IMG/VR virus record: IMGVR_UViG_3300007511_000004 | Span: 82,557 to 146,556 of that record | Reading direction: 5' to 3' (one strand) | Length of the DNA stretch: 64,000 nucleotides | Source of the DNA: a virus | In this document: positions 48,445-57,172 of the stretch, piece by piece | Numbering within the stretch: the stretch's first letter is position 1 | Layout of the letters: every line of letters starts with the position of its first letter | The notes under the pieces: generated by a model | Databases searched by the model: none | Told to the model about the DNA's origin: nothing | What the model saw: the letters and a program-made list of their open reading frames with translations, nothing else | Position numbers and translations under genes: made by a program

Positions 48445-49112
48445 AGAACCTTATCCTACAGCATTATAGCGGGGATATAGATCCACTGGCCCGATTATCT
48501 ATTGAGAATATCGAGGAATATGCGGACCTCAATTGGAACGACTATAAGTTACTCCGAGGCCCAGTATTTAATGCGAGCCTGTCTCCCCAATGTCAGAAGC
48601 TTGCAATTCTTGACGAGCAATTCGATGATTATGATAATGTGGTGATGCTCGATGCGGATATGTTTGCCAGAACCTCTAAGAACATTTTTGATGCAACTGG
48701 AATGGGCCGACATACTAAAATACAAGCTAAATTGCTAAGCCGTATTAGCTACCGATATCCAGACTTTGCCAATAAAGACGCACCTTATTGGGGTGGCGCG
48801 GTATATAAGTTCGATAGAAAAACTCGACAGAAGTTGCGGGCAGTAATACCTGATATAGGTAAGTTAATTGAAATGGATCGGATGCTAAGGGATGAAAGCA
48901 TCATGCATTACCTTGCATGGAAGGCTAAAATTCCGGTAGACGATGAGACCTACTTCTCGGGAGATTGTGGTGGCGAGGAATGGGACATGAACAGTTTTGA
49001 TGATCCCATTAATGGAAACATTATCCATATCCGACCCAAGTGGACACTGACGGGACCAAAGGCAACCAAGTTGGAAATCTATAGGGATCTAGTTAAGAAA
49101 TGCGTAATCTAA
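48441..49112 (+). CDS. Glycosyltransferase-like protein (GT-A fold)
   Basis: A 223-residue protein. VVMLDADMFARTSKNIFD has the DxD motif and PYWGGAVYKFDRKTR a GT-type acceptor loop with GG. It overlaps both neighbours (4 and 13 bases) and resembles the previous protein in layout, pointing to duplication and divergence. Confidence 0.75.
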   Translation: MKNLILQHYSGDIDPLARLSIENIEEYADLNWNDYKLLRGPVFNASLSPQCQKLAILDEQFDDYDNVVMLDADMFARTSKNIFDATGMGRHTKIQAKLLSRISYRYPDFANKDAPYWGGAVYKFDRKTRQKLRAVIPDIGKLIEMDRMLRDESIMHYLAWKAKIPVDDETYFSGDCGGEEWDMNSFDDPINGNIIHIRPKWTLTGPKATKLEIYRDLVKKCVI

Positions 49113-49888
49113 TATATCAATTCTGGAACGGTAGGTTACCTTATTATGCCAATGCTTCTAGACAAGTAATAGAAGAATATGCAAAGAACATTGGGGCCGA
49201 GTATCGATGCGATATTAATGAGCCCTTCTTTAAAGGCCCTAATTCCAATTATCTGAATTGTCTTCGACCAGTTTATGATCGGGAATTCGATGCATATGAT
49301 AAGGTACTATTCCTTGATATGGATATCTTTACGGTCGAAGACGTAACTGATAATATCTTTGATGTGCCAGTGGATGGTATTGGTATGGTTCAGGAAATAC
49401 TGCAGCCATCCCTACGTGAAAAATCCCCATCAGCTATCAACACTCGTAATGATAAGGAATGGGCGAATCTCCTGGAAAAGAAGTGGGACATTGTGGTACC
49501 ACGGGATACCAAGAATCGACCGTTAGTCTATAACTCGGGAGTGGTTCTATATACACGGGAGGCAAGGGTTGCAGCCCGGAAGAACTGGCTGACATACGAA
49601 GCTTATCATAAATCCACGAATCGATTTAATAAGTTTTATCAACTTGATCAGAATTACCTCGGAGCAGTAGCTTTCTCGGGAATTACACCATTTACGGAAC
49701 TTGATCTTAAATGGAATGCCCAAGTCCACTATACCGGAGATAATCGCCCTCGCAGTGTTATCGATAATCGGAAAAAAGGTACCGTCTTCGTCCACATCCA
49801 AACCCGCCCTAGAGATATCTTGGATGATACGATGATCTATGATATTGTTAATCGCCCCGTACAGGACTGGAGACATCGAAATGATTAA
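49100..49888 (+). CDS. Glycosyltransferase-like protein (GT-A fold)
   Basis: A 262-residue protein. KVLFLDMDIFTVEDVTDNIFD has DxD, PLVYNSGVVLYTR the acceptor loop, and FYQLDQNYLGAVA a GT8-like helix. NLIYQFWNG at its start parallels RLIYQVSVG two genes back. Third member of the array. Confidence 0.78.
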   Translation: MRNLIYQFWNGRLPYYANASRQVIEEYAKNIGAEYRCDINEPFFKGPNSNYLNCLRPVYDREFDAYDKVLFLDMDIFTVEDVTDNIFDVPVDGIGMVQEILQPSLREKSPSAINTRNDKEWANLLEKKWDIVVPRDTKNRPLVYNSGVVLYTREARVAARKNWLTYEAYHKSTNRFNKFYQLDQNYLGAVAFSGITPFTELDLKWNAQVHYTGDNRPRSVIDNRKKGTVFVHIQTRPRDILDDTMIYDIVNRPVQDWRHRND

Positions 49889-50462
49889 TTCCGAATTAGG
49901 ACATGTAACTTCTGTTCAGGAGTTCAATCCTGAAATCCGCCGACAACAGGAGGAAGCCCACGGTGAAAATTACTGCGCCATTCACGACGCCATCCGCAAG
50001 TATGCAAAGAAAGCCGATTGTAAAAATTACATGGAGATTGGCGTACATCAAGGTGGCACTGCATCGGTAGCTCTTTTATCGGGCTTCGATCGAGTACAAT
50101 TAGTAGATATCGATCTTTCTCGATATAACAAATTTCTTAGACCACTTGCTGAAAAACATGTAGAAGAGAATAATATTGAATTAGTGACTATTCAGGGGGA
50201 TGGACGAAAATTGGAGTCATTGGGATACTCCGATATGCTAGTAATCGATTCGTACCATCACCCGCATCACATGATCGAGGAGCTAAAGCTTCATGGTCCC
50301 ACGGTTAGAAAATACATTATCGCGCATGATACCGCTATCATTAATGGGAAGGCTGATAATTCACTATATCGTTGTTTAAAGAATTGGGGCGATCAAAATG
50401 GATGGGTGTTAATAGAGAACTGTACCGATAACGTTGGCTATACTGTTATAGGGAGATTATAA
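49881..50462 (+). CDS. Class I methyltransferase-like protein
   Basis: A 193-residue protein. NYMEIGVHQGGTASVALL is a SAM-binding motif I and VQLVDIDLSRY the acidic strand 2; MLVIDSYHHPHHMIEEL follows. It resembles sugar-modifying or class-24-type methyltransferases found in glycan loci. Start at 49881 follows GGAGAC and overlaps the preceding stop. Confidence 0.72.
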   Translation: MINSELGHVTSVQEFNPEIRRQQEEAHGENYCAIHDAIRKYAKKADCKNYMEIGVHQGGTASVALLSGFDRVQLVDIDLSRYNKFLRPLAEKHVEENNIELVTIQGDGRKLESLGYSDMLVIDSYHHPHHMIEELKLHGPTVRKYIIAHDTAIINGKADNSLYRCLKNWGDQNGWVLIENCTDNVGYTVIGRL

Positions 50463-50463
50463 T

Positions 50464-51402
50464 ATGAAAGTAGTAATCACGGGCCTTGCGGGCTTTATTG
50501 GTTACCACACCGCCCTCAAATTCACGGAAATGGGGCATGAGGTATATGGTTTTGATAATTATAATCCCTACTATAACCCAGATCTGAAGCATGATCGGGC
50601 TGCAGAACTTAGGAAGGTTGGTATCCAAACCCCCAATATGGACCTACTAGCACCTAATGAGGTTCGTAATTTCTTAGAAGAGATTAAGCCGGATTTGGTC
50701 ATTCACCTGGCAGCATCCGCCGGGATTCGGGTGTCATTAAAAGAACCAATTGCTTATATTAATAACAATATTGTTGCGACGCAAAATCTGATCAATGCAT
50801 GTGAAGCCGTTGGGGTAGAGAATGTTATCTACGCTTCAACCTCTTGTGTGATGCAGGGGTGCCCAACCCCGTGGACTGAAGATATGATATCAGAGCATCA
50901 TCTTAGCCCCTATGGATACACCAAGGCAACTAATGAGCATCAGTTCCACGTGTCTAAGGTTACAAATACTGTCGGTCTTAGGTTCTTTACTGTCTATGGG
51001 CCATGGGGTAGGCCTGACATGGCTTTATTCACATTCACAGAAAAGATGATTAATAATGAGCCAATTACGGTATATAATAACGGCAATATGAAGCGGGATT
51101 TCACATATGTCGATGATATCGTTCAGGGGATTTATCTAGTATCCCAGAATATGACCGAACGGAATATCTATAATATCGGATATGGGAAGCCGGTAGACCT
51201 AATGGATTTTATCCAAGAGATTGAATCCAATGTTGGCAACGGTAAGGCCGAGTATGATTTCCAACCTCATCATCCGGCCGATGCCAAAGAGACCTGGAGC
51301 GATACGAGTAAATTGCAAAAGCTAGGATATAGACCGACGACCCCAGTTAAAGCCGGAGTAAGGAACTTTGTTAATTGGTATAGGGAGTATTACAAATGTT
51401 GA
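50464..51402 (+). CDS. UDP-glucuronate 4-epimerase-like NAD-dependent epimerase
   Basis: A 312-residue extended SDR protein. The Rossmann motif GLAGFIG begins at residue 7, LAASAGIRVSLKEP follows, the catalytic YGYTK and upstream STS triad are present, and FFTVYGPWGRPDMALFTF is the UDP-glucuronate epimerase signature. It would convert UDP-glucuronate (made by the dehydrogenase at 12430) to UDP-galacturonate for the glycosyltransferases around it. Confidence 0.93.
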   Translation: MKVVITGLAGFIGYHTALKFTEMGHEVYGFDNYNPYYNPDLKHDRAAELRKVGIQTPNMDLLAPNEVRNFLEEIKPDLVIHLAASAGIRVSLKEPIAYINNNIVATQNLINACEAVGVENVIYASTSCVMQGCPTPWTEDMISEHHLSPYGYTKATNEHQFHVSKVTNTVGLRFFTVYGPWGRPDMALFTFTEKMINNEPITVYNNGNMKRDFTYVDDIVQGIYLVSQNMTERNIYNIGYGKPVDLMDFIQEIESNVGNGKAEYDFQPHHPADAKETWSDTSKLQKLGYRPTTPVKAGVRNFVNWYREYYKC

Positions 51403-52073
51403 GTTACGCGATTGTAATCAAAGATCATCCAGTTTCTGAAAAGGCTTTTGAAAGATTACAATCAAGCACTGAACTAAAGATTAATCGCTTCGATGCAATT
51501 GTCCCAGAGGAAGTTGAAGAGAAGCTTGCCCTATTTGGTGTCGAATGGGATTATCCTTGGACCGGCCAGGAGGTATCCATTACAGCAGGCTTAAGGAAGT
51601 CCGCATATCCCACCAAAAATAAAAAAGCTAGAATCGCTGCTGCTCTTAGTCATTATACCCTTTGGCATATGACTCTGGTCCACAACTCCCCCGTCTTAAT
51701 TCTTGAGCATGATGCAATCTTCGATCGACCGATTAACTTTGATCCTGATTCGTATAGGTATGACGTCATCGGGATAAACAATCCAATCGGTGCAACTCGG
51801 CGATCTGCTCAATTCCATTCAACTGTACAATTATCCGAGGGAAGAATTGTACCAGTGCCGTGGATCGATGATAAGATGGTACCACAAGGACTGGCCGGGA
51901 ACTCTGCATATATAATTAAACCACGAGGTGCAAAGGCTCTTATAAAAGCCGTAGATGACTACGGACTTTGGCCAAATGATGCAATTATGTGTAAACAGCT
52001 AATCCCTAATATGGGGGTAACCAAGGAATACTATACTCGGGTTCAGGGAACTAGGAGCACTACTACACTATGA
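51396..52073 (+). CDS. GT25-like glycosyltransferase
   Basis: A 225-residue protein. AAALSHYTLWHMTL, VLILEHDAIF and NSAYIIKPRGAKALI are the successive motifs of GT25 (LOS/LPS biosynthesis) enzymes, with the ExD-type acidic motif EHD. It overlaps the epimerase and the next gene. The family usually adds galactose to lipooligosaccharide. Confidence 0.82.
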   Translation: MLSYAIVIKDHPVSEKAFERLQSSTELKINRFDAIVPEEVEEKLALFGVEWDYPWTGQEVSITAGLRKSAYPTKNKKARIAAALSHYTLWHMTLVHNSPVLILEHDAIFDRPINFDPDSYRYDVIGINNPIGATRRSAQFHSTVQLSEGRIVPVPWIDDKMVPQGLAGNSAYIIKPRGAKALIKAVDDYGLWPNDAIMCKQLIPNMGVTKEYYTRVQGTRSTTTL

Positions 52074-52714
52074 AGACATATGTGATTACAATAGAAAGTA
52101 TGTTAGAATCGGTTCAAACCGCAAACCGTTGTATAAAATCTGGCCTACCCTTTGGTCTTACTATTGAAAAGCATCGGGCGACAACGCCCGCAGACGATCC
52201 AGAACGAATTATGGAAAAGCTGGGGATTCTGAATACTGTCCAATTCAACGAGATATATTCTCGCCGATTGAATTGCATGTCAGCTTTCTTATCACATTAC
52301 TCATTGTGGGAGAAATCGGTTGAAACGAATGAAGATATCTTAATCCTAGAACACGACGCAATAATTAAAGGGCATGTTCCCGATATCCCATTCAAAGGGT
52401 GTATATCATATGGCGCACCATCTTATGGTAGATATAATATTCCCATGACTTTGGGTGTTGGTCCGCTGGTCAGCAAACCATATTTCCCGGGCGCACATGC
52501 ATATAAGATATCACCTTGGGGTGCAAAGCGCCTAATCAAAAAGGCTAAACTGGCAGCGGGTCCAACGGATACTTTTCTTAATATTGAAAATTTCCCATTC
52601 CTTCAAGAATATTATCCGTGGCCAATAGTTGCCCGGGATAATTTCACTACTATCCAGAACCCAAATGGTTGCTTTGCTAAACATAATTACGGGGAAGCTT
52701 ATGAAATACTCTAA
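52070..52714 (+). CDS. GT25-like glycosyltransferase
   Basis: A 214-residue protein with the same motif order as the preceding one: SAFLSHYSLWEKSV, ILILEHDAII and GAHAYKISPWGAKRLI. The two were probably formed by duplication. It overlaps the next gene by 14 bases. Confidence 0.8.
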   Translation: MKTYVITIESMLESVQTANRCIKSGLPFGLTIEKHRATTPADDPERIMEKLGILNTVQFNEIYSRRLNCMSAFLSHYSLWEKSVETNEDILILEHDAIIKGHVPDIPFKGCISYGAPSYGRYNIPMTLGVGPLVSKPYFPGAHAYKISPWGAKRLIKKAKLAAGPTDTFLNIENFPFLQEYYPWPIVARDNFTTIQNPNGCFAKHNYGEAYEIL

Positions 52715-53300
52715 TCTATTCATTACGGGATGTGATAGTAATACTAGGTGGCAACTGGAATGGTTTAAAAAGAATTTTTATTTACATATGCCAGACGCCC
52801 ATTTATATGTTTTCGACTTTGATACATTTTTACCCGAACTTAAGGGTTGGTTTAAAAAGCCGGGTGCAATGTACGAAGCATCTAAGCTATCTAGAAACGT
52901 ATGCTGGCTAGATACTGATTGTGAGATCCGGGCGGATATTTCAGACATATGGGATAATGTCGGGCCTAATACTTTGGGTATGGTTGAAGACCGACCTTGG
53001 TCCACACGCAGAGGTGAACCGTGGCATAATAGTGGGGTAGTAGCATATAAAGGTGGTCGACCAGATATTTTAAGTGAATGGGCAACCGCTTGTTACACTA
53101 ATCCTCAGGATGGCGACCAACAGGTTCTTCATAGTCTGTTGAATGGGTTAAGAAGGGTAATTCATATCAGTGATCTACCCAGACAATATAACACGTTACG
53201 ACTTGATCTGATAGATAATACTGCTCCAAAGAATATTAAAGTTATGCACTGGACTGGACGCAAAGGTAATGAGAAGATTAGAGAGATGATAAATGAGTAA
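52701..53300 (+). CDS. Glycosyltransferase-like protein
   Basis: A 199-residue protein. NVCWLDTDCEIRADISDIWD contains DxD, and PWHNSGVVAYKGG and GDQQVLHSLL follow the GT-A acceptor layout. ATG at 52701 is coupled to the preceding gene. Substrate unknown. Confidence 0.75.
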   Translation: MKYSNLFITGCDSNTRWQLEWFKKNFYLHMPDAHLYVFDFDTFLPELKGWFKKPGAMYEASKLSRNVCWLDTDCEIRADISDIWDNVGPNTLGMVEDRPWSTRRGEPWHNSGVVAYKGGRPDILSEWATACYTNPQDGDQQVLHSLLNGLRRVIHISDLPRQYNTLRLDLIDNTAPKNIKVMHWTGRKGNEKIREMINE

Positions 53301-53916
53301 GATTGTTCATATTATTGGTAACGGCCCGACATCAGCAATGACGTACGATCCTAACGTTCCCGGGGACAAGTACACCTGTAACCTCCCACCGTTTCCCGTA
53401 CCGGGCGCAAAGGCTACTTTTATGGTAGACTTCAAGATGATGAACGCGATCACTCTAGGCGAGCTACAAGTGCCTGGTGAGTGGATCGTTGGAATGAGAC
53501 CAAAGAAATGGTGTGAGTCTCGACCTAACTTTTATCTTAAGTTTGCTCGCCAGATTAAAGAATTCTTTTTAGAGAAACCCCCATATGTAGCAAACTATAC
53601 CGACTTTAACTGTGGACATATGGGAGTATATTATATTGCAAAGAAATTAAAGGCGGATGAGATCCACATGTATGGGTTCGACTCAATCTTCGATTTCGAT
53701 CTAAGAAGCTGTACAGATTTCTACTTAGGCTCAGATAGGAGTACAGGTAATAACGCAAGGCTGACCGGCAACTGGCGTCCCGTCTGGAATGAAATGTTTA
53801 AAGAATTCAAGAATACCAAGTTTATTCTTTACCATAAGCATAACAATATTAAGCTCAATATTCCCGACAACGTAGAGATAAAAGTCATAAATAAAAATAC
53901 CCGGAAAATTAGCTGA
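53293..53916 (+). CDS. Possible sialyltransferase-like glycosyltransferase
   Basis: A 207-residue protein. It starts IVHIIGNGPTSAM, like the GNGPS nucleotide-binding loop of GT29/GT42 or MptE-like enzymes, and has CGHMGVYYIAKKLKADEIHMYGFDSIF, matching the S/TGxxxxxxAxxLG..EIxLxGxD pattern of those enzymes. CMP-sugar use would fit the CMP-Kdo made by KdsB, which is inference. Last gene of the glycan run. Confidence 0.6.
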   Translation: MSKIVHIIGNGPTSAMTYDPNVPGDKYTCNLPPFPVPGAKATFMVDFKMMNAITLGELQVPGEWIVGMRPKKWCESRPNFYLKFARQIKEFFLEKPPYVANYTDFNCGHMGVYYIAKKLKADEIHMYGFDSIFDFDLRSCTDFYLGSDRSTGNNARLTGNWRPVWNEMFKEFKNTKFILYHKHNNIKLNIPDNVEIKVINKNTRKIS

Positions 53917-53935
53917 AAAAAGTTGAATTAGGGGG

Positions 53936-53964
53936 TTTACAAATGACCCGAAAAGCCTTATATT
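53936..53964 (+). promoter_or_regulatory. Early promoter (repeated type, diverged)
   Basis: GGGGG, TTTACA, AATGACCCGAAAAGCCT, TATATT; three base changes from the commonest copies. Confidence 0.85.
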
Positions 53965-53987
53965 GATAAGGTGAAAGGGGATACATT

Positions 53988-54188
53988 ATGAATGGATTTG
54001 ATATTCAGGGGGCTATGGAAATTAGCACCCGTCTCAGAGAAATGGCTTCGCTGGCAGCTGCTGGTGATATTGAGGTCCTTCTAAAAGAACTATATGTAGA
54101 TATTAATCGTTATGACCAGATCATAGAGGAAATAGATGCATACCAATTCGCCGAATACAACGGACAAGGATGCAATTCCTATGGCTAA
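53988..54188 (+). CDS. Small early protein
   Basis: A 66-residue acidic helical protein. AGGGGATA precedes the ATG and an early promoter lies upstream. The stop overlaps the next gene by eight bases. Not recognised. Confidence 0.65.
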   Translation: MNGFDIQGAMEISTRLREMASLAAAGDIEVLLKELYVDINRYDQIIEEIDAYQFAEYNGQGCNSYG

Positions 54189-54336
54189 TGTAATTGATGA
54201 CCCCTGCGATGATTGCGTAGAAAACCTCCAAGGATGGATTAGACCTGATGCTAAAGCCGATAAAAACGTGTCCCACGAAAAACCGACTAAATGGAATGGA
54301 TACATCTGGGAATGGAGTGAATCCATTCGAGTATGA
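54181..54336 (+). CDS. Small protein with CxxC
   Basis: A 51-residue protein with CDDC near residue 9 and a Trp-rich end (KWNGYIWEWSES). The ATG lies in the preceding stop region. Not recognised. Confidence 0.58.
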   Translation: MANVIDDPCDDCVENLQGWIRPDAKADKNVSHEKPTKWNGYIWEWSESIRV

Positions 54337-54362
54337 TAATGGATACAAAGGAGAGCAACCTT

Positions 54363-54848
54363 ATGCCGAATTTGAAGAAGAGTGTGGCTGCAACGGCAAT
54401 TGCAATTGCAACTGTGGCTGCGATAACAACTGCGACGACTGCAAATGCAGCTGAAAGCTTTCGATCTAACACAGTAAAGAATGTCTGGATTCAAGACGTT
54501 TATACTGAAATAGAAAGCGTTCAACCCTATGAGAGTCAAGAATGTGTAATGGTCCGCTCTGGTGGTGGTGACGCCGCAACTGGTGCTCTATTCGGAATGA
54601 TACTTGGCGGATTGGCTGGCAAAGGCGCTACCGGTGATGACAACGGTGCCGCAGCCGGGGCAGTGATTGGTGGGATAATTGGAGCCGATCGTGCAGCAAG
54701 GCTGGGGCCAGGACATCTAACTGAAAAATGTACAGATGTTACCAGATACTATTCAACGATCCAAACAGTCTATGACTATTCAGTTATCACTTTCAAGTAT
54801 GAAGGCGTTGAATACTCCTTAACCTTCATCAAACAAAATTTCAAATAA
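54363..54848 (+). CDS. Exported glycine-zipper protein (17-kDa antigen-like)
   Basis: A 161-residue protein. A signal peptide (TAIAIATVAAITTATTANA) precedes a glycine-zipper region GGDAATGALFGMILGGLAG and AAAGAVIGGIIGADRAA, as in rickettsial 17-kDa surface antigen-like proteins, and a C-terminal beta domain. It probably inserts in or beside the outer membrane. AAAGGAGAG precedes the ATG. Confidence 0.78.
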   Translation: MPNLKKSVAATAIAIATVAAITTATTANAAESFRSNTVKNVWIQDVYTEIESVQPYESQECVMVRSGGGDAATGALFGMILGGLAGKGATGDDNGAAAGAVIGGIIGADRAARLGPGHLTEKCTDVTRYYSTIQTVYDYSVITFKYEGVEYSLTFIKQNFK

Positions 54849-54857
54849 AAAATAAAA

Positions 54858-54934
54858 GTCTCCGTAGCTCAGCAGGATAGAGCATGTGCCTTCTAAGCAT
54901 AGGGTCGAGGGTTCGAATCCTTCCGGGGACGCCA
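54858..54934 (+). tRNA. tRNA-Arg (TCT)
   Basis: Acceptor GTCTCCG/CGGGGAC, D-arm GCTCAGCAGGATAGAGC, anticodon loop CTTCTAA (TCT), T-arm GAGGGTTCGAATCCTTC, encoded CCA. Confidence 0.92.
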
Positions 54935-54938
54935 AATT

Positions 54939-55013
54939 AGTTCTGGGGTGTGATGGTTGCACGCAGCGCTCATAACGCTTGTAGATAGGGTTCGAGTCCC
55001 TACGGAACTACCA
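54939..55013 (+). tRNA. tRNA-Met-like (CAT)
   Basis: Acceptor AGTTCTG/CGGAACT, anticodon loop CTCATAA (CAT), T-arm AGGGTTCGAGTCCCT, encoded CCA. Met or a lysidine-modified Ile tRNA; the D-arm and anticodon stem are somewhat irregular. Confidence 0.82.
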
Positions 55014-55015
55014 AA

Positions 55016-55136
55016 AGCGGACGTGATGGTAACCAAACCATGTAGTCCATAGCAGGTGAGTGCATTAGAGTTAGTGTGCTTAAAGTGACGAGCTGGATGG
55101 TTGCAAACATGGACCAGTCTCCGCTCACCTGTGCCA
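55016..55136 (+). ncRNA. Unresolved tRNA-like RNA
   Basis: Between two tRNAs. GCAGGTG (55052) pairs with CACCTGT (55126) followed by G-CCA, an acceptor-like stem with encoded CCA, but no standard T-arm is found. A further GCGGA/TCCGC pairing and GCGGACGTGATGG, shared with the start of the Leu tRNA, suggest a rearranged or decayed tRNA. Confidence 0.45.
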
Positions 55137-55143
55137 AATAAAT

Positions 55144-55220
55144 GCGGACGTGATGGAACTGGTATACATACAACACTTAAAATGTTGGTTTTGCGGGTTC
55201 GAGTCCCGCCGTCCGTACCA
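55144..55220 (+). tRNA. tRNA-Leu (TAA)
   Basis: Acceptor GCGGACG/CGTCCGT, anticodon arm CAACA-CTTAAAA-TGTTG (TAA), T-arm GCGGGTTCGAGTCCCGC, encoded CCA. The variable arm is only about five bases, short for a Leu tRNA. Confidence 0.88.
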
Positions 55221-55237
55221 CTACCAGGAGATAAGCT

Positions 55238-55966
55238 ATGAAGGTTAAACTGGGGCCTTATGTAAATTGGTATGGCCCCTATCAGCTGGCTGAAACGTTG
55301 ATGTTCTGGGTACCAGATAAGAAAGACGAATATGGGATTACTACCCCCGCTGATTGTGTGCACAATTTCGGGGAATGGCTTGCTTTTGGTAAAGTTCTAC
55401 CCGAACCCGGTGAAGGCGAGGTCTACACTATATGGGAAGACCGTCCGAAAACCTGGTTGTATAAGCTCCTATTATGGATACATAGTAAGAAGAAGCGGAC
55501 CGTCGATGTGCATATCGATCGATGGGATACCTGGTCCATGGATGTTACACTGGGTCACATTATTCGACCTATGCTTAAGCACTTAAAGGCGAATAAGCGG
55601 GGCGCTCCGAACGTAGATCGCGATGATGTACCTAAAGGACTATCACCCACAAGGAAAGAAGCGAACGCCTACAATAAAAACGGCACCACGGATGACAAGT
55701 TCTTTGAGCGTTGGGATTGGGTTGTTGATGAGATGATCTTCGCATTCGAAAGCCTCGAGGGTGGGGCTAACGCTGGTTGGGAGAACCAGTTTACCACGGG
55801 GAAATCTGACCTTCAGTGGAGAAAAAATAATGATAATACCAGCACCATGGTTAAGGGGCCTAATCATACGGCCGAAACGGATTGGGATGCATGCAAAGCA
55901 TACCATAAGAGGGTAGAAAATGGGTTCCGACTCTTTGGTAAATATTTCGGAGCTTTATGGCACTAA
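55238..55966 (+). CDS. Conserved phage protein of unknown function
   Basis: A 242-residue protein of a type I recall in diverse T4-like and other phages: the start VKLGPYVNWYGPYQLAE, the central DVHIDRWDTWSMDVTLGHIIRPML and the end WDACKAYHKRVENGFRLFGKYF are distinctive. Function unknown. Preceded by an AGGAGATA site right after the tRNAs. Confidence 0.75.
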   Translation: MKVKLGPYVNWYGPYQLAETLMFWVPDKKDEYGITTPADCVHNFGEWLAFGKVLPEPGEGEVYTIWEDRPKTWLYKLLLWIHSKKKRTVDVHIDRWDTWSMDVTLGHIIRPMLKHLKANKRGAPNVDRDDVPKGLSPTRKEANAYNKNGTTDDKFFERWDWVVDEMIFAFESLEGGANAGWENQFTTGKSDLQWRKNNDNTSTMVKGPNHTAETDWDACKAYHKRVENGFRLFGKYFGALWH

Positions 55967-55977
55967 AATTATAAATC

Positions 55978-55985
55978 CATAAATA
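55978..55985 (+). promoter_or_regulatory. Late promoter candidate before the lysin gene
   Basis: CATAAATA six bases before the lysin ATG; the position is close for a promoter, so its role is uncertain. Confidence 0.35.
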
Positions 55986-55990
55986 TCCGT

Positions 55991-56452
55991 ATGAGATATT
56001 TAACGACTTTCTTTATATGGTTACTAACTGCTAACGCGGGATACTCTGAAGGTCAGAGAATATTGCATGAAGCAGTACAATATATCGGATTAAATGAAAG
56101 AGATGACACAGATCAATTAGAAGACCTTTTAGGACTCAACCCGCTAGAAACACCTTGGTGCGCAACCTTTCTCAATGCGATATTAGTCGACATTGGCCTT
56201 GAGGGCACGGATTCTAACCTCGCGAGAAGTTTCCAAGAATGGGGGCAGGAGGTTGAGATTCCCGAAATGGGAGATCTGGCAGTATTAAGCCGTCCGCCAG
56301 TAAGTTGGCAAGGCCATGTCGGTATCTATATCGATCAAATAAACATCGATGACGTCGATTATTTGGTACTATTGGGCGGAAATCAGGATGACAGGGTGGG
56401 TCTTAAACTGTACCCTGCCCATCGATTACTTTCAATTAGGAGAATACCTTAA
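55991..56452 (+). CDS. Exported CHAP/NlpC-like peptidoglycan hydrolase
   Basis: A 153-residue protein. A signal peptide ends about residue 19; the domain of TIGR02594/CHAP type has TPWCATFLNAIL with catalytic Cys and WQGHVGIYI with catalytic His. It would cleave peptide bonds in peptidoglycan and could be the endolysin, exported by Sec. The leftward holin-like genes are 500 bases away. The stop overlaps the next ATG. Confidence 0.85.
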   Translation: MRYLTTFFIWLLTANAGYSEGQRILHEAVQYIGLNERDDTDQLEDLLGLNPLETPWCATFLNAILVDIGLEGTDSNLARSFQEWGQEVEIPEMGDLAVLSRPPVSWQGHVGIYIDQINIDDVDYLVLLGGNQDDRVGLKLYPAHRLLSIRRIP

Positions 56453-56694
56453 TGGATCAAGAATGCTGGAATTCTGCCGAGCGGCTGGGGCATATCGCTT
56501 TCGATGTGATTCGTAATGATTTCCACCGACCAATTACTTCTGGTAAATGCGATAGGGAAAACATCGAGAATCACGTCCTGGATGGGGTGTATCAGGCTGA
56601 ACTACCACCAATGAATGAAGCCGATGTAGCTTTTATATGTGATATTGTTGATGATCTGATTATAATAAATACGAATAATGGGGAGGTCACATGA
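56452..56694 (+). CDS. Hypothetical protein
   Basis: An 80-residue acidic protein with two or three Cys, coupled by TAATG to the lysin gene and by ATGA to the next gene. Not recognised. Confidence 0.62.
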   Translation: MDQECWNSAERLGHIAFDVIRNDFHRPITSGKCDRENIENHVLDGVYQAELPPMNEADVAFICDIVDDLIIINTNNGEVT

Positions 56695-56951
56695 CCGATA
56701 TGTTCGATTTCGGCTTTACTTGCGTTGATGAATCTGAATTAGAAGCGGTTCAGGCGCTTGGAGCTACAGCCAAGGATGAAGAGACCAAGGCTGATAAGGC
56801 CCAGGATAAGCTTGATGCACTATATAATGCTGTTGTGCCTCTATTAAACAATCTTAAAAAGAATCCAGAAAAGGCCTATATCCTTTGGCCGGATCGTCTC
56901 AAGAAGGTTGAGGAGTTTGAGACTCACTTATTAGAGATCTATCGATCTTAA
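56691..56951 (+). CDS. Small conserved helical phage protein
   Basis: An 86-residue helical protein with LYNAVVPLLNNLKKNPEKAYILWPDRLKKVEEFE, a segment I recall from marine T4-like phages. Function unknown. It meets a leftward gene tail to tail with a four-base overlap. Confidence 0.7.
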   Translation: MTDMFDFGFTCVDESELEAVQALGATAKDEETKADKAQDKLDALYNAVVPLLNNLKKNPEKAYILWPDRLKKVEEFETHLLEIYRS

Positions 56952-57172
56952 GGGGAAGTCGAAAGAACTGATGATATAGCTGGAGCGAATGTTGCAATAG
57001 CCCAAAGAGCTGCAGATACCGCTCCCACGCCTACTACGACCCATTTCATTTTCATATCATCAACCATCATCTTGATACCGATCAATTCATTACCTAATAC
57101 CCGTAATGATAACTCCAGTTTTCCTGGGGGTTGATCGATTATTTTCTCTGGTTCATTTCCCATCTTTTCCAT
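56948..57172 (-). CDS. Small single-span membrane protein
   Basis: A 74-residue protein with a C-terminal membrane segment (WVVVGVGAVSAALWAIATFA). It overlaps the upstream EF-hand membrane gene by 20 bases and shares its leftward transcript. A holin or antiholin-type role is possible from size and place only. Confidence 0.6.
   Translation of the reverse strand: MEKMGNEPEKIIDQPPGKLELSLRVLGNELIGIKMMVDDMKMKWVVVGVGAVSAALWAIATFAPAISSVLSTSP

Noticed and set aside
54090-54539. Leftward 149-codon frame opposite the glycine-zipper gene
   Set aside because: It is antisense to two better-supported rightward genes with good ribosome binding sites and a signal peptide. Its Cys/Ser-rich composition is a mirror of the Ala/Asn-rich coding strand.
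54893-55363. Leftward 156-codon frame across the tRNA cluster
   Set aside because: It covers three tRNA genes and the start of a conserved gene; tRNA sequences often stay open in one frame.
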